Origin: Clostridiales bacterium
GTDB taxonomy: Bacteria; Bacillota; Clostridia; Saccharofermentanales; UBA5734
Assembly: GCA_007135995.1 (NCBI GenBank)
Contig: SLHU01000384.1
Coordinates: 1-9,641, forward strand
Reading direction: 5' to 3'
DNA: 9,641 nt
Shown here one piece after another: positions 1 to 6,631 of the stretch. The notes under the pieces are model-generated. The model was not told the DNA's origin. It was given only the letters and a program-made list of their open reading frames with translations, and made no database searches. Position numbers and translations under genes: made by a program. The number at the start of each line of letters is the position of its first letter. Position 1 is the first letter of the stretch.

Positions 1-654
<654 letters not shown>

Positions 655-698
655 CATATTCCCACCACATAACCATAAAGGGGTTCAAGCGTGGGATT

Positions 699-732
699 CT
701 CGTTCATTTGGCGCAACAGCCCAATGAACGAG
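699..732. repeat. Perfect 10-bp inverted repeat downstream of the arabinofuranosidase gene
   Basis: CTCGTTCATT (699-708) and AATGAACGAG (723-732) are perfect reverse complements around a 14-nt loop. No T-run follows, so it is not a canonical terminator. CCCAC (661-665) can also pair with GTGGG (691-695), so the stretch 661-740 could fold further as RNA. It could be mRNA 3'-end structure, a protein site or a solo end of a mobile element; the sequence does not decide. Confidence 0.5.
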
Positions 733-738
733 CCAACC

Positions 739-762
739 CTGTGTGCCTCACAGTTTTGTTTC
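739..762 (+). terminator. Weak intrinsic terminator candidate
   Basis: CTGTG (739-743), a 5-nt loop, then CACAG (749-753) is followed at once by TTTTGTTT. The stem is only 5 bp, but the T-tract is in the right place for transcripts leaving the upstream plus-strand gene. A stronger hairpin follows at 765-800. Confidence 0.35.
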
Positions 763-764
763 AT

Positions 765-800
765 AAAAGGATTATGCTTTGACAAGGCGTAATCCTTTTT
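765..800. terminator. Bidirectional intrinsic terminator between convergent genes
   Basis: AAAAGGATTA (765-774) pairs perfectly with TAATCCTTTT (790-799). The stem can extend inward through G-C and wobble pairs to a loop of about 3 nt. The A-run on one side and TTTTT on the other provide a U-tract for both strands. It lies between the plus-strand arabinofuranosidase (ends 654) and the minus-strand antiporter (ends 822), exactly where a shared terminator is expected. Confidence 0.85.
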
Positions 801-821
801 ATATTGGAGCATTAGCTTGTA

Positions 822-2222
822 TCAGTCAGTTTCTTCTTTCTTTGGCATATTGATATTTGCGAATCCAAATACGATCGCGACAATCGGTGTCAGCAGACAG
901 ATGAACGCGAAGGGCGCGTAGGCGAGTGCGTTCACGCCTAATACGGACATCATAAAAGCACCGCTGCTGTTCCATGGAATCAGCGGCGAAGTTAACGTAC
1001 CTCCTGCTTCCAGTGCCCGAGATAAATTTTTATTATGAAGCTTCAGATCCTGATAATTATCTTCGTACATCTGCCCGGGCAGAACAACTGACAAATACTG
1101 ATTTGCTCCAAATATGTTAATCAAAATTGAAGTCAGCACCGTTGTTGCGACTAACGGTCCGCGGCTTTGCAGCAGTTTTTTCATCTTTCTGATCAAAGCT
1201 TCCAGAACACCCGTATCGTGCATCAGTCCGCCAAATGGCAGTGCGGTTATGGCCAGTGCTACCACTGAATACATGCTGGACAGACCGCCGCGAGACAGCA
1301 GCTCATCCATTTCAGACCAGCCTGTATCAATATCAGGCCCGGCATATATTGTCGTCATTAAGGATTCCAGCGACGCGCCTTGAACTGTCATCTGCATCAC
1401 TGAACCCAGCAATGTACCAATCAGCAGACTTGGAATCGCCGGTACTTTCAAAATAACCATGAGTAAAATCGCAGCTGGCGGCAGAAATAAAAGCCAGGAT
1501 AGGTCAAACTGGCTGGTGATCGCCTGCTGGTATTCAGAAATGTCTAAGGCGCCGGCATTATTCTCTGTAATCCTGTAACCGATTATCGCGTATAGTGCCA
1601 GGGCAATCACGAAACTGGGCAGGGTTGTGCGCAGCATATGCCGGATATGCTCATATAGGTCAACCTTGAGCAGACAGGGGGTTAAGTTTGTTGAATCAGA
1701 TAAGGGTGACAGCTTATCGCCAAAAAAGGCACCTGAGACAACAGCCCCGGCAATCATTGTTTCGGGTATGCCCAGAGCCTGACCTATGCCAATACTGGCA
1801 ACGCCAACTGTACCGGCCGTTGTCCATGAACTGCCGGTAACAACAGAAACAATACTGCATAGTATCAGGATAGAAGGCAAATACCATGAGGCACTGAACA
1901 GATGAAAGCCATAATACATAATGGCCGGCACAACACCGCTGCCAATCCAGGTACCGATCAGCATGCCAATAATCAATAAAATCACCATCGCTGTAGCGCC
2001 TTTTCTGATATTGTTCGCCAAACTTTCCTCGATCTCTGACCAGCTATAGCCGTGTCGCCAGGCTATCAGAGCAATCAGCAGTGTACCCGCGATCAAGATA
2101 GGATGAGGCTGCGCTTCAAAAAGCAAAACAGACAGTAAAAGCAGGGCGCCTACCAGAACAAGGGGCAGCAAAGCAACCAGAAAAGAGATCTTCTTTTTGT
2201 CATTCGGTTTTGAGTTTGTCAT
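822..2222 (-). CDS. nhaC: NhaC-family Na+/H+ antiporter
   Basis: This 466-residue polytopic membrane protein is of normal length for NhaC. After a short basic cytoplasmic N-terminus (residues 1-12) it is almost entirely hydrophobic segments, about 10-12 by eye. The diagnostic block is GAFFGDKLSPLSDSTNL at residues 164-180, with polar residues inside a membrane region, followed by a DLYEHIRHM segment. A second family block, ANQYLSVVLPGQMYED, lies in the C-terminal third. NhaC proteins exchange cytoplasmic Na+ for external H+; the related MleN exchanges malate and lactate with Na+/H+, and the two cannot be separated here. The ATG at 2222 is preceded by GAGAG, a weaker ribosome site than its neighbours have. 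Its 3' end faces the bidirectional terminator. It has a 152-nt gap to the upstream gene and may have its own promoter. The family is secure; the exact substrate is inference. Confidence 0.92.
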   Translation of the reverse strand: MTNSKPNDKKKISFLVALLPLVLVGALLLLSVLLFEAQPHPILIAGTLLIALIAWRHGYSWSEIEESLANNIRKGATAMVILLIIGMLIGTWIGSGVVPAIMYYGFHLFSASWYLPSILILCSIVSVVTGSSWTTAGTVGVASIGIGQALGIPETMIAGAVVSGAFFGDKLSPLSDSTNLTPCLLKVDLYEHIRHMLRTTLPSFVIALALYAIIGYRITENNAGALDISEYQQAITSQFDLSWLLFLPPAAILLMVILKVPAIPSLLIGTLLGSVMQMTVQGASLESLMTTIYAGPDIDTGWSEMDELLSRGGLSSMYSVVALAITALPFGGLMHDTGVLEALIRKMKKLLQSRGPLVATTVLTSILINIFGANQYLSVVLPGQMYEDNYQDLKLHNKNLSRALEAGGTLTSPLIPWNSSGAFMMSVLGVNALAYAPFAFICLLTPIVAIVFGFANINMPKKEETD

Positions 2223-2297
2223 ATGCGTCTCTCACTCATTTGTATGTGGTGTATCAACTCATACTTTTATTAACAACAAACGTTCTTTGGGTATCGT

Positions 2298-2326
2298 CCT
2301 GCCTTGCAGATCAATCCTCTGGCAGG
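2298..2326. repeat. Inverted repeat in the leader of the antiporter gene
   Basis: CCTGCC (2298-2303) and GGCAGG (2321-2326) are perfect complements with a 17-nt spacer, in the 152-nt gap upstream of the antiporter start. No T-run follows on the minus strand, so it is not a terminator. It could be a leader hairpin or chance. Confidence 0.3.
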
Positions 2327-2359
2327 TACTCACTCTGGCAATTCTCATATTTTTATGTT

Positions 2360-2373
2360 TTATACCAGTATAA
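2360..2373. promoter_or_regulatory. Palindrome overlapping an extended -10 promoter candidate for the antiporter gene
   Basis: TTATAC-CA-GTATAA is a perfect 6-bp dyad with a 2-nt centre, one base after the stop codon of the GH99-like gene. On the minus strand it reads TGGTATAAA, an extended -10 (TGnTATAAT-like) box oriented towards the antiporter gene about 140 nt away. No good -35 was seen. A palindrome over a -10 box is the usual arrangement of a repressor operator, but the site is short and the call is tentative. Confidence 0.35.
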
Positions 2374-2374
2374 T

Positions 2375-3484
2375 TCACTTTAAAAAGACATCTTTTACTG
2401 ACTCTAAATAACCATATCCATACAAATCGTCCGGCTGCAGATAGCTGGTTTCGGTCCATTCATTCCAGCTGTTAATGGTCATCAACGGAGGCTGCTGCGG
2501 ATGCCTGTCAATATAGTCACGCGCCATTTCCAGGCCTTTACTGATATTCTCAGGGGTATTGTTTTTGACAATGCCAGGTCTAAACTCCTTAAATCTTGGA
2601 TTATTGTCCCAGCCCAATGATACGTGCGGAAAATAAGGAATGGAATATTGAGTTTCAACGTTTTGCCATTCTTTCTTAACGTCTTCCAGTATGTTGAGAT
2701 AATCACGGTCAATATCAGTAAAATGAACGAACTGATAATGCGTGACGCTGTCAAATCCAAGTGATTCAATCAGCATCGCATTGCTTTTGTTTTTATCTAA
2801 ACTGTCAACACCGCTTAAATTCAACTGAATGTTTCCCCACAATACAAGCTGCAAATGCAAATCAGGGAACCCTGCTGCTTTTACTTGTTCTCTGAACCCG
2901 CTGAGCTGTTTTTTTGTGTTCTCATAGCCACCCAGTCCTCTAACAAGATTTCCCAGATCATAGATCATGAAAACAGGTTTTCCTTCAATTAAATAATACG
3001 TCGGTTGAGAAAAGTAACGCTGAATAATCCGATGAACAATAACAGAAAACTCATGCTGATCAACAGCGCCATCCCAGATGATATTTCTTTCATCTGAAGC
3101 ATTGCGAATATCCCAGGTGTTGTTAACGGTATGATTCGCCCACATTAAATAAAACTTGACTCTCTCCTTATTGCTTGCCTTCAAATATCCGTCATTTAAG
3201 CAGTTTTCCAGAAATGGCCTGCGGTCATACCAGTACCAGTCATAAATAAAAACATTTACCCCGTGGTCAGCGGCAGCGTTGATCTGCATATCCATAACAT
3301 AAGGATCGGCCTCGTTAACATATCCCCATAAAGGTTTTCGCGGCCAGTCATGTTCATCCGTTTTCTTTATGGCGTTTTTAACAGATTGCCATTCACCTAT
3401 GCCTTCCGGCCAGAAGGTCATGGTTCTGGGATCATTACCGGAGTAAGCCGGCCAGACATAGGCCGCTACATCATATTTTTTCAT
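2375..3484 (-). CDS. WbsX / GH99-like (beta/alpha)8 glycoside hydrolase-like protein
   Basis: The protein has 369 residues and no signal peptide or membrane segment. It opens with YDVAAYVWPAY and has the region NVFIYDWYWYD near residues 80-90. It ends with the signature INSWNEWTETSYLQPD (WNEW at residues 340-343) and GYGYLESVKDVF, typical of the Glyco_tran_WbsX family, which is fold-related to GH99 endomannosidases. Members lie in polysaccharide biosynthesis or degradation loci and few have a proven reaction. E342 and E345 are candidate catalytic residues by analogy only. An in-frame GTG at 3490 was rejected as the start: the Shine-Dalgarno GAGGTG (3495-3490) overlaps it and is correctly spaced for ATG 3484. 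The gene follows a 428-nt gene-free stretch, so it probably has its own promoter. Absence of a signal peptide suggests it works on imported oligosaccharides or cytoplasmic glycan precursors. The family is secure; the substrate is unknown. Confidence 0.85.
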   Translation of the reverse strand: MKKYDVAAYVWPAYSGNDPRTMTFWPEGIGEWQSVKNAIKKTDEHDWPRKPLWGYVNEADPYVMDMQINAAADHGVNVFIYDWYWYDRRPFLENCLNDGYLKASNKERVKFYLMWANHTVNNTWDIRNASDERNIIWDGAVDQHEFSVIVHRIIQRYFSQPTYYLIEGKPVFMIYDLGNLVRGLGGYENTKKQLSGFREQVKAAGFPDLHLQLVLWGNIQLNLSGVDSLDKNKSNAMLIESLGFDSVTHYQFVHFTDIDRDYLNILEDVKKEWQNVETQYSIPYFPHVSLGWDNNPRFKEFRPGIVKNNTPENISKGLEMARDYIDRHPQQPPLMTINSWNEWTETSYLQPDDLYGYGYLESVKDVFLK

Positions 3485-3505
3485 ATGCACACCTCATCAA
3501 TAAGT

Positions 3506-3534
3506 ATTTTATCTGCTGCTCATCCGTTCCCCAA
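3506..3534 (-). promoter_or_regulatory. Possible promoter of the GH99-like gene
   Basis: On the minus strand TTGGGG (plus 3529-3534) and TAAAAT (plus 3506-3511) are 17 nt apart, about 22 nt upstream of the start codon. The -35 is a poor match (3 of 6) and the -10 is good (5 of 6). Such a promoter would need help, and the tandem repeat just upstream is a possible activator site. Confidence 0.3.
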
Positions 3535-3562
3535 TGAATCATCACACCATCAGCTGCTCAAA

Positions 3563-3602
3563 GCTAAACGTCGCTTTTCGCTGCTAAATGTCACTTTTCC
3601 GT
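3563..3602. repeat. Two-copy 20-bp tandem direct repeat upstream of the GH99-like gene
   Basis: The two adjacent 20-bp units (3563-3582 and 3583-3602) agree at 16 of 20 positions. Both share GCTAAA-n-GTC-n-CTTTTC. Twenty base pairs is close to two helical turns, so a protein bound to both units would sit on one DNA face. It lies 79-118 nt upstream of the ATG at 3484. No translated feature explains it. Confidence 0.6.
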
Positions 3603-3810
3603 TGCTGCGGTGAAACATTAGACGAACGTGAACAAAGCCTATCACCATGATATCACAATAGATATTTATCAAGAAAGACCAACACGCAAGACATGCTGCA
3701 GTTGTTATCCTATGTGTCGCGTAAAAGAAAAATGATCGACAGCTGTTAACAATAATTTAATAAATCAGCATGGCTGCAGTGTATCGCTTGTTTTGTGTAC
3801 AGGGTGCAAA
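3603..3810. other. Gene-free stretch, nothing identifiable
   Basis: This is the middle part of the 428-nt gene-free region 3485-3912. It is AT-rich (for example around 3750-3765), and no open frame has a ribosome site and family resemblance. It contains a TGATATCA octamer at 3647-3654. The reading frames crossing 3795-4174 on the plus strand are antisense to the usp gene. Confidence 0.5.
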
Positions 3811-3841
3811 ACCCGCAGACGCTTAAGCAGCACCTGCGGGT
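3811..3841 (-). terminator. Intrinsic terminator of the usp2-usp1 unit
   Basis: Read on the minus strand, ACCCGCAG (3841-3834) pairs perfectly with CTGCGGGT (3818-3811). Two G-U pairs and a GCT/AGC extension inside the stem give about 13 pairs closed by a 5-nt loop. The stem runs into TTTTG (its last T doubling as the first of the run). It lies about 70 nt after the usp1 stop codon. On the plus strand the hairpin is followed by CTGGTTTTC, which is less suitable. Confidence 0.78.
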
Positions 3842-3912
3842 CTGGTTTTCTAACATCTGTACTTTTTCCATTGCTTCCATTGGCGAAAGTTTGTTTATTT
3901 GGAAAACAGCTT

Positions 3913-4419
3913 TTATCGCACAATCAATATCGATGTCTCAATTGACTTGGCCACTTTATCTGCAACACTGCCAAGCAAATGCTTTTTCAATCCTGTTTTG
4001 CTGCTCGAACCCATCACAACCAGATCAATATCACTATCTTCAACAAAATCCATTATGACTTTGGCCGTGTTACCCCTCATTGATATGGCAGTAACCGGTT
4101 TTTGCAGGCTAATCGTACGTGATTTCGCGTTATTTAATACTTTTTCAGCTCTTTCTGACGTTTCTTCATTCTGATCACTGTCAGGCGCGCGCACTGGAAC
4201 ACCAGGGCCTATATCACCACCTGCAGTACCAGGTGCCCTCGGTGTTAAACCCGGAGCTCCGTCGGCGGAAGCCGGGTTTGCAAAGGTCTTGCTTGCGGGC
4301 TCTTCATCTACATAAAGCAAGGTCAACTCACTGTCATACATTTTTGCCAGTTCTATCGCTTTTTCAAGTGCGGCATTGGCACATTCAGAACCATCTGTCG
4401 GTACAAGTATTCTTTTCAT
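3913..4419 (-). CDS. Universal stress protein, UspA family (Usp1)
   Basis: This 168-residue soluble alpha/beta protein has one UspA domain. Strand 1 carries the nucleotide-binding start KRILVPTDGSE (residues 3-12), then helix 1 and strand 2 ending LLYVDEEP (34-41). The C-terminal loop is GSSSKTGLKKHLLGS (137-151), ending in ILIVR. ATP-binding Usps show G-2x-G-9x-G-(S/T); here the second Gly is Ser140. Residues 46-80 form a Gly/Pro/Ala-rich insert between strand 2 and the next helix, where most family members have a short loop. An ATG 18 nt further upstream is in frame, but AGGAGGTG ending 5 nt before ATG 4419 fixes the shorter start. The gene is the distal copy of a tandem pair, 73 nt after usp2 without a terminator between them, so co-transcription is likely. 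UspA proteins aid survival of starvation, oxidative or energy stress; the exact role of this one is unknown. Confidence 0.92.
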   Translation of the reverse strand: MKRILVPTDGSECANAALEKAIELAKMYDSELTLLYVDEEPASKTFANPASADGAPGLTPRAPGTAGGDIGPGVPVRAPDSDQNEETSERAEKVLNNAKSRTISLQKPVTAISMRGNTAKVIMDFVEDSDIDLVVMGSSSKTGLKKHLLGSVADKVAKSIETSILIVR

Positions 4420-4492
4420 GGTTACACCTCCTGTCAAACATCCAGGAAACTGTTTTATTATCGGCGCTAATTAACAGCAACCAGAATGAACC

Positions 4493-4999
4493 CTATCGCA
4501 CAATCATGATTGATTTTTCAATTGACTTGGCCACTTTATCAGCAACACTGCCAAGCAAAAACTTTTTCAATCCTGTTTTGCTGCTCGACCCTATCACAAC
4601 CAGATCAATATCACTATCTTCAACAAATTTCGTGATAACATCTGCCGGGTTGCCCGTCATTGAAATGGCTGTAACCGGGTTTTTCAAACCAGTTGTACGT
4701 GATTTCGCGCTATTTAAAACTTTTTCAGCTTTCTCTGATGTTTCTTCAGTCTGATCGTTGTCTGGCAAATGCACTGGAACGCCGGGGCCTGCACCGCCGC
4801 CAACAGTACCAGGTGCATTAGGTGTCACACCCGGAGATCCGCCAGTGGCAGCCGTGCTAGCATAAGTCTTGCTTGCGGGCTCTTCATCTACATAAAGCAG
4901 TGTCAACTCACTGTCATACATCTTTGCAAGCTCTATCGCTTTTTCAAGTGCAACATTGGCACATTCAGAACCATCTGTCGGAACAAGTATTTTTTTCAT
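4493..4999 (-). CDS. Universal stress protein, UspA family (Usp2)
   Basis: Usp2 is 168 residues and aligns with Usp1 end to end without gaps at about 80% identity. Differences gather in the Gly/Pro/Ala-rich insert (about 46-80) and the middle of the protein, while the N-terminal 45 and C-terminal 40 residues are nearly the same. The variant nucleotide loop G-2x-S-9x-G-S (GSSSKTGLKKFLLGS, 137-151) is shared. The start is ATG 4999, set by AGGAGG 7 nt upstream; an in-frame ATG at 5017 lies before that site and is rejected. It is the promoter-proximal gene of the usp2-usp1 pair, with an extended -10 box and a 28-bp palindrome upstream. Small UspA proteins act as homodimers or heterodimers, so Usp1 and Usp2 could pair; that is inference. 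Its promoter abuts the stop codon of the propeller gene, and readthrough from there is possible because no terminator is visible. Confidence 0.92.
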   Translation of the reverse strand: MKKILVPTDGSECANVALEKAIELAKMYDSELTLLYVDEEPASKTYASTAATGGSPGVTPNAPGTVGGGAGPGVPVHLPDNDQTEETSEKAEKVLNSAKSRTTGLKNPVTAISMTGNPADVITKFVEDSDIDLVVIGSSSKTGLKKFLLGSVADKVAKSIEKSIMIVR

Positions 5000-5047
5000 A
5001 GTCAAACCTCCTGTCAAATATCTAGGATATTGGTTTTCTCTAATACT

Positions 5048-5056
5048 ATTATAACA
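5048..5056 (-). promoter_or_regulatory. Extended -10 promoter of usp2
   Basis: The minus strand reads TGTTATAAT, a perfect TGnTATAAT extended -10. The hexamer 17 nt upstream (AACTTC) is a poor -35. A start near 5041 would give a leader of about 42 nt. The -10 and its upstream flank TGATTAA-n-AAT-n-ATG are conserved at the same distance before usp3. Confidence 0.75.
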
Positions 5057-5084
5057 TAATTCTTAATCAGGAAGTTTTTATCAT

Positions 5085-5112
5085 CAGTTGTTTACAAAAT
5101 CGTAAATGACTG
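5085..5112. promoter_or_regulatory. 28-bp palindromic operator candidate upstream of usp2
   Basis: The dyad has plus-strand arms CAGTtgTTTAC and GTAAAtgACTG around a 6-nt centre. It is centred about 57 nt before the expected transcription start, a typical activator position, and the promoter has no good -35. The core TTTAC-n6-GTAAA has the 5-6-5 geometry of CRP/FNR-superfamily sites, but no known consensus fits exactly. The wider block 5079-5119 matches 8765-8805 at 38 of 41 positions. Confidence 0.72.
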
Positions 5113-5118
5113 TTTTCA

Positions 5119-6384
5119 TCATAAATACTGCTCCATATCAAGCACCAGTACTCTGCGTGTATTTTCAAGAAACGCATTAACCGCTGCGTATCTGAACGTC
5201 CTGTCCCAGGCAGGATGCGGGTCAACCCTGAGGACAGAGGCTGTCTTTTGATATGGTGAGCGGGTGCTGATCCTCATAAGAATCTCTTCCTGTCCGTCCG
5301 GCAGCCAGATCAGTCTTATAGGCGTTGTGTCATCCCCATACTGGATGTATTCATTAAAGTACGTATCTGTCAGTATAAATTTACCGTTTGGATGAAAGGT
5401 TGGATGTCCGCTTCCCTGTACATCATCTAAAACTTTTTCAACGACAGAGCCATCAAGGGAAGCTCTGGCGAAATACATCTTATCCCAGTCTTTCCTGATA
5501 TTCATTGTCAGATAGGCTTCATCGGGATGCCAGTGTGTATGATGCCCGCCATTCACCCAGTGTTCCTGTCCGATTGAGATCTGCAAGTCAGATCCATCAC
5601 GGTTACAGGTAAACACATTAAACGTAACCAGTCCGGCAGCATTAGCATCTGGATGTCCGTGATGCTCAGCAGCGATCCACCGTGTTGTGAACATGATTTT
5701 TTTGCCAGAAGGGCTGTATTTTGAGTGAAACAGATAACATTCACCGTTCTTATACTGATCAATATATGCTTTGCTGAAACAAGTCTCAAAGATATCCCGC
5801 ATTGAAAGCAGGAGACGGCTTTTGCCTGTCTGTGTGTCAGTCACGAATAAGCCCTCATCTTCGGACAAAATGGTTACCACCGGCGTTTTATTATCCGGGA
5901 GCAAAACGCCATAACCCGGCTGTGTGCGTCTTTTACAGGCAGGATTACCGGTACAAGCCTCCAGACCATCCGGAGACGCATGATACACACCAGCTTCCAG
6001 GCGAATTCGCTTGCCGGTAAATGGATTCAGATTAACTGCGTAAACCTCCCACGTATCGGGATTCACATCATTAAAAAGCAGCTGATGATCATCAGCACCC
6101 CAGTTGATATTCGCACCCATCTGCTGCTCAAAGCCATATGATTGGCTCACTACTTTTTCTGTTCCCTCGATCAAGTCAATTAAGACAATTTCCCCTGCGT
6201 CACCAGGCTGCGGAACATGGTCTTCAAACGGCATGCGAAACAAGGCCATATAGCGTCCTGACGGACTAAAGGGTGATGTATCAAAAAAACGGTGGATGAC
6301 GCGGCCCTCATCTGGTGTCACACACCAGGCAGGTACTTTGGGGGAAAAGGCATTGTACAACGGAAATTTATGACTGATGTTCAT
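5119..6384 (-). CDS. Beta-propeller protein resembling oligogalacturonate lyase / TolB-type propellers
   Basis: This 421-residue protein has no obvious signal peptide or membrane segment. It shows repeated propeller blades of the PD40/TolB kind: SPFSPSGRYMALF (about 37-49), NINWGADDHQLLFND, SKYSPSGKKIMFTTRW, HWHPDEAYLTMN, HPTFHPNGKFILTD and DPHPAWDRTFRYAAVN. Histidines cluster at blade edges: H281, H282, H284, H286 in HHTHWHP, then H327, H331 and H390. PL22 oligogalacturonate lyases are seven-bladed propellers with a His/Gln-bound metal, and the blade spacing and His-rich motifs recall them. I cannot confirm the catalytic set, so lyase activity is inference; a non-enzymatic propeller is the alternative. 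ATG 6384 is the only in-frame start after a stop codon upstream; its ribosome site is weak and overlaps a hairpin. It is divergent from the HExxH gene, and its stop codon abuts the usp2 operator. Confidence 0.7.
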   Translation of the reverse strand: MNISHKFPLYNAFSPKVPAWCVTPDEGRVIHRFFDTSPFSPSGRYMALFRMPFEDHVPQPGDAGEIVLIDLIEGTEKVVSQSYGFEQQMGANINWGADDHQLLFNDVNPDTWEVYAVNLNPFTGKRIRLEAGVYHASPDGLEACTGNPACKRRTQPGYGVLLPDNKTPVVTILSEDEGLFVTDTQTGKSRLLLSMRDIFETCFSKAYIDQYKNGECYLFHSKYSPSGKKIMFTTRWIAAEHHGHPDANAAGLVTFNVFTCNRDGSDLQISIGQEHWVNGGHHTHWHPDEAYLTMNIRKDWDKMYFARASLDGSVVEKVLDDVQGSGHPTFHPNGKFILTDTYFNEYIQYGDDTTPIRLIWLPDGQEEILMRISTRSPYQKTASVLRVDPHPAWDRTFRYAAVNAFLENTRRVLVLDMEQYL

Positions 6385-6390
6385 ATCAAC

Positions 6391-6407
6391 CGGACACGAT
6401 TTGTCCG
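6391..6407. repeat. Hairpin just upstream of the propeller start codon
   Basis: CGGACA (6391-6396) and TGTCCG (6402-6407) pair perfectly around a 5-nt loop. The hairpin begins 6 nt upstream of ATG 6384 on the minus strand and covers the place of the ribosome site, where no strong Shine-Dalgarno is seen. It could reduce translation or be an operator. Confidence 0.45.
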
Positions 6408-6480
6408 CCTCGCTTTCTTTGACTTAGATCAGATAAGAGTATGCGGCAGTTTCCGTTCATCACTAAGTTCAATTTTAACC

Positions 6481-6526
6481 TATAATGAGTTTAATACATT
6501 GCTGCAACTCTATGATATCATATTAG
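6481..6526 (+). promoter_or_regulatory. Promoter and palindrome in the divergent intergenic region
   Basis: The 247-nt gap 6385-6631 holds a perfect TATAAT at 6481-6486 on the plus strand, without a good -35. A perfect 12-bp palindrome, TATGATATCATA, lies at 6511-6522. A second plus-strand option is TTGCTG (6499-6504) with TATTAG (6521-6526). The palindrome would fall just downstream of the first start site, where a repressor could act on one or both divergent genes. Confidence 0.4.
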
Positions 6527-6631
6527 AGGAGCGCTCACTTAATCAGTGAAATGCAAAGATGATCAGGTTTGAGGCTTCTGGGCGTTATTTGCGCTTGTGT
6601 CTTCGCGGCAGATGATCTGAGGGGAACAGAT

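Larger units (their letters stand above)
3913..5012. repeat. Tandem duplication of a usp unit (580-bp period)
   Basis: Bases 3913-4432 and 4493-5012 match at a constant offset of 580 bp without gaps. Long nearly identical runs cover the coding ends, for example 3940-4047 against 4520-4627. The ribosome-site leader TTTGACAGGAGG is repeated as well. The centre of the genes has diverged more. The unit duplicated is leader plus gene; the upstream palindrome and promoter exist only before usp2. Confidence 0.85.

Noticed and set aside
661..740. tRNA or IS200/IS605 element end
   Set aside because: No cloverleaf can be drawn, and there is no tnpA or tnpB reading frame next to it; only a structured stretch can be supported.
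2259..2459. 66-codon open frame on the minus strand overlapping the end of the GH99-like gene
   Set aside because: It runs in another frame through the conserved WNEW region and has no ribosome site.
4119..4754. 211-codon open frame on the plus strand
   Set aside because: It lies antisense across usp1 and the end of usp2, has no family resemblance or ribosome site, and arises because the two usp copies share the same reading-frame shadow.
5085..5112. usp2/usp3 palindrome as a Rex, PrfA or CcpA (cre) site
   Set aside because: Half-site orientation or spacing does not match: Rex sites read GTTAA-n6-TTAAC, PrfA boxes have a 2-nt centre, and cre sites are 14 bp with a central CG.
6559..6615. 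Possible 18-codon leader peptide upstream of the HExxH gene
   Set aside because: No ribosome site precedes its ATG, and no regulatory codon run or attenuator hairpin is associated.
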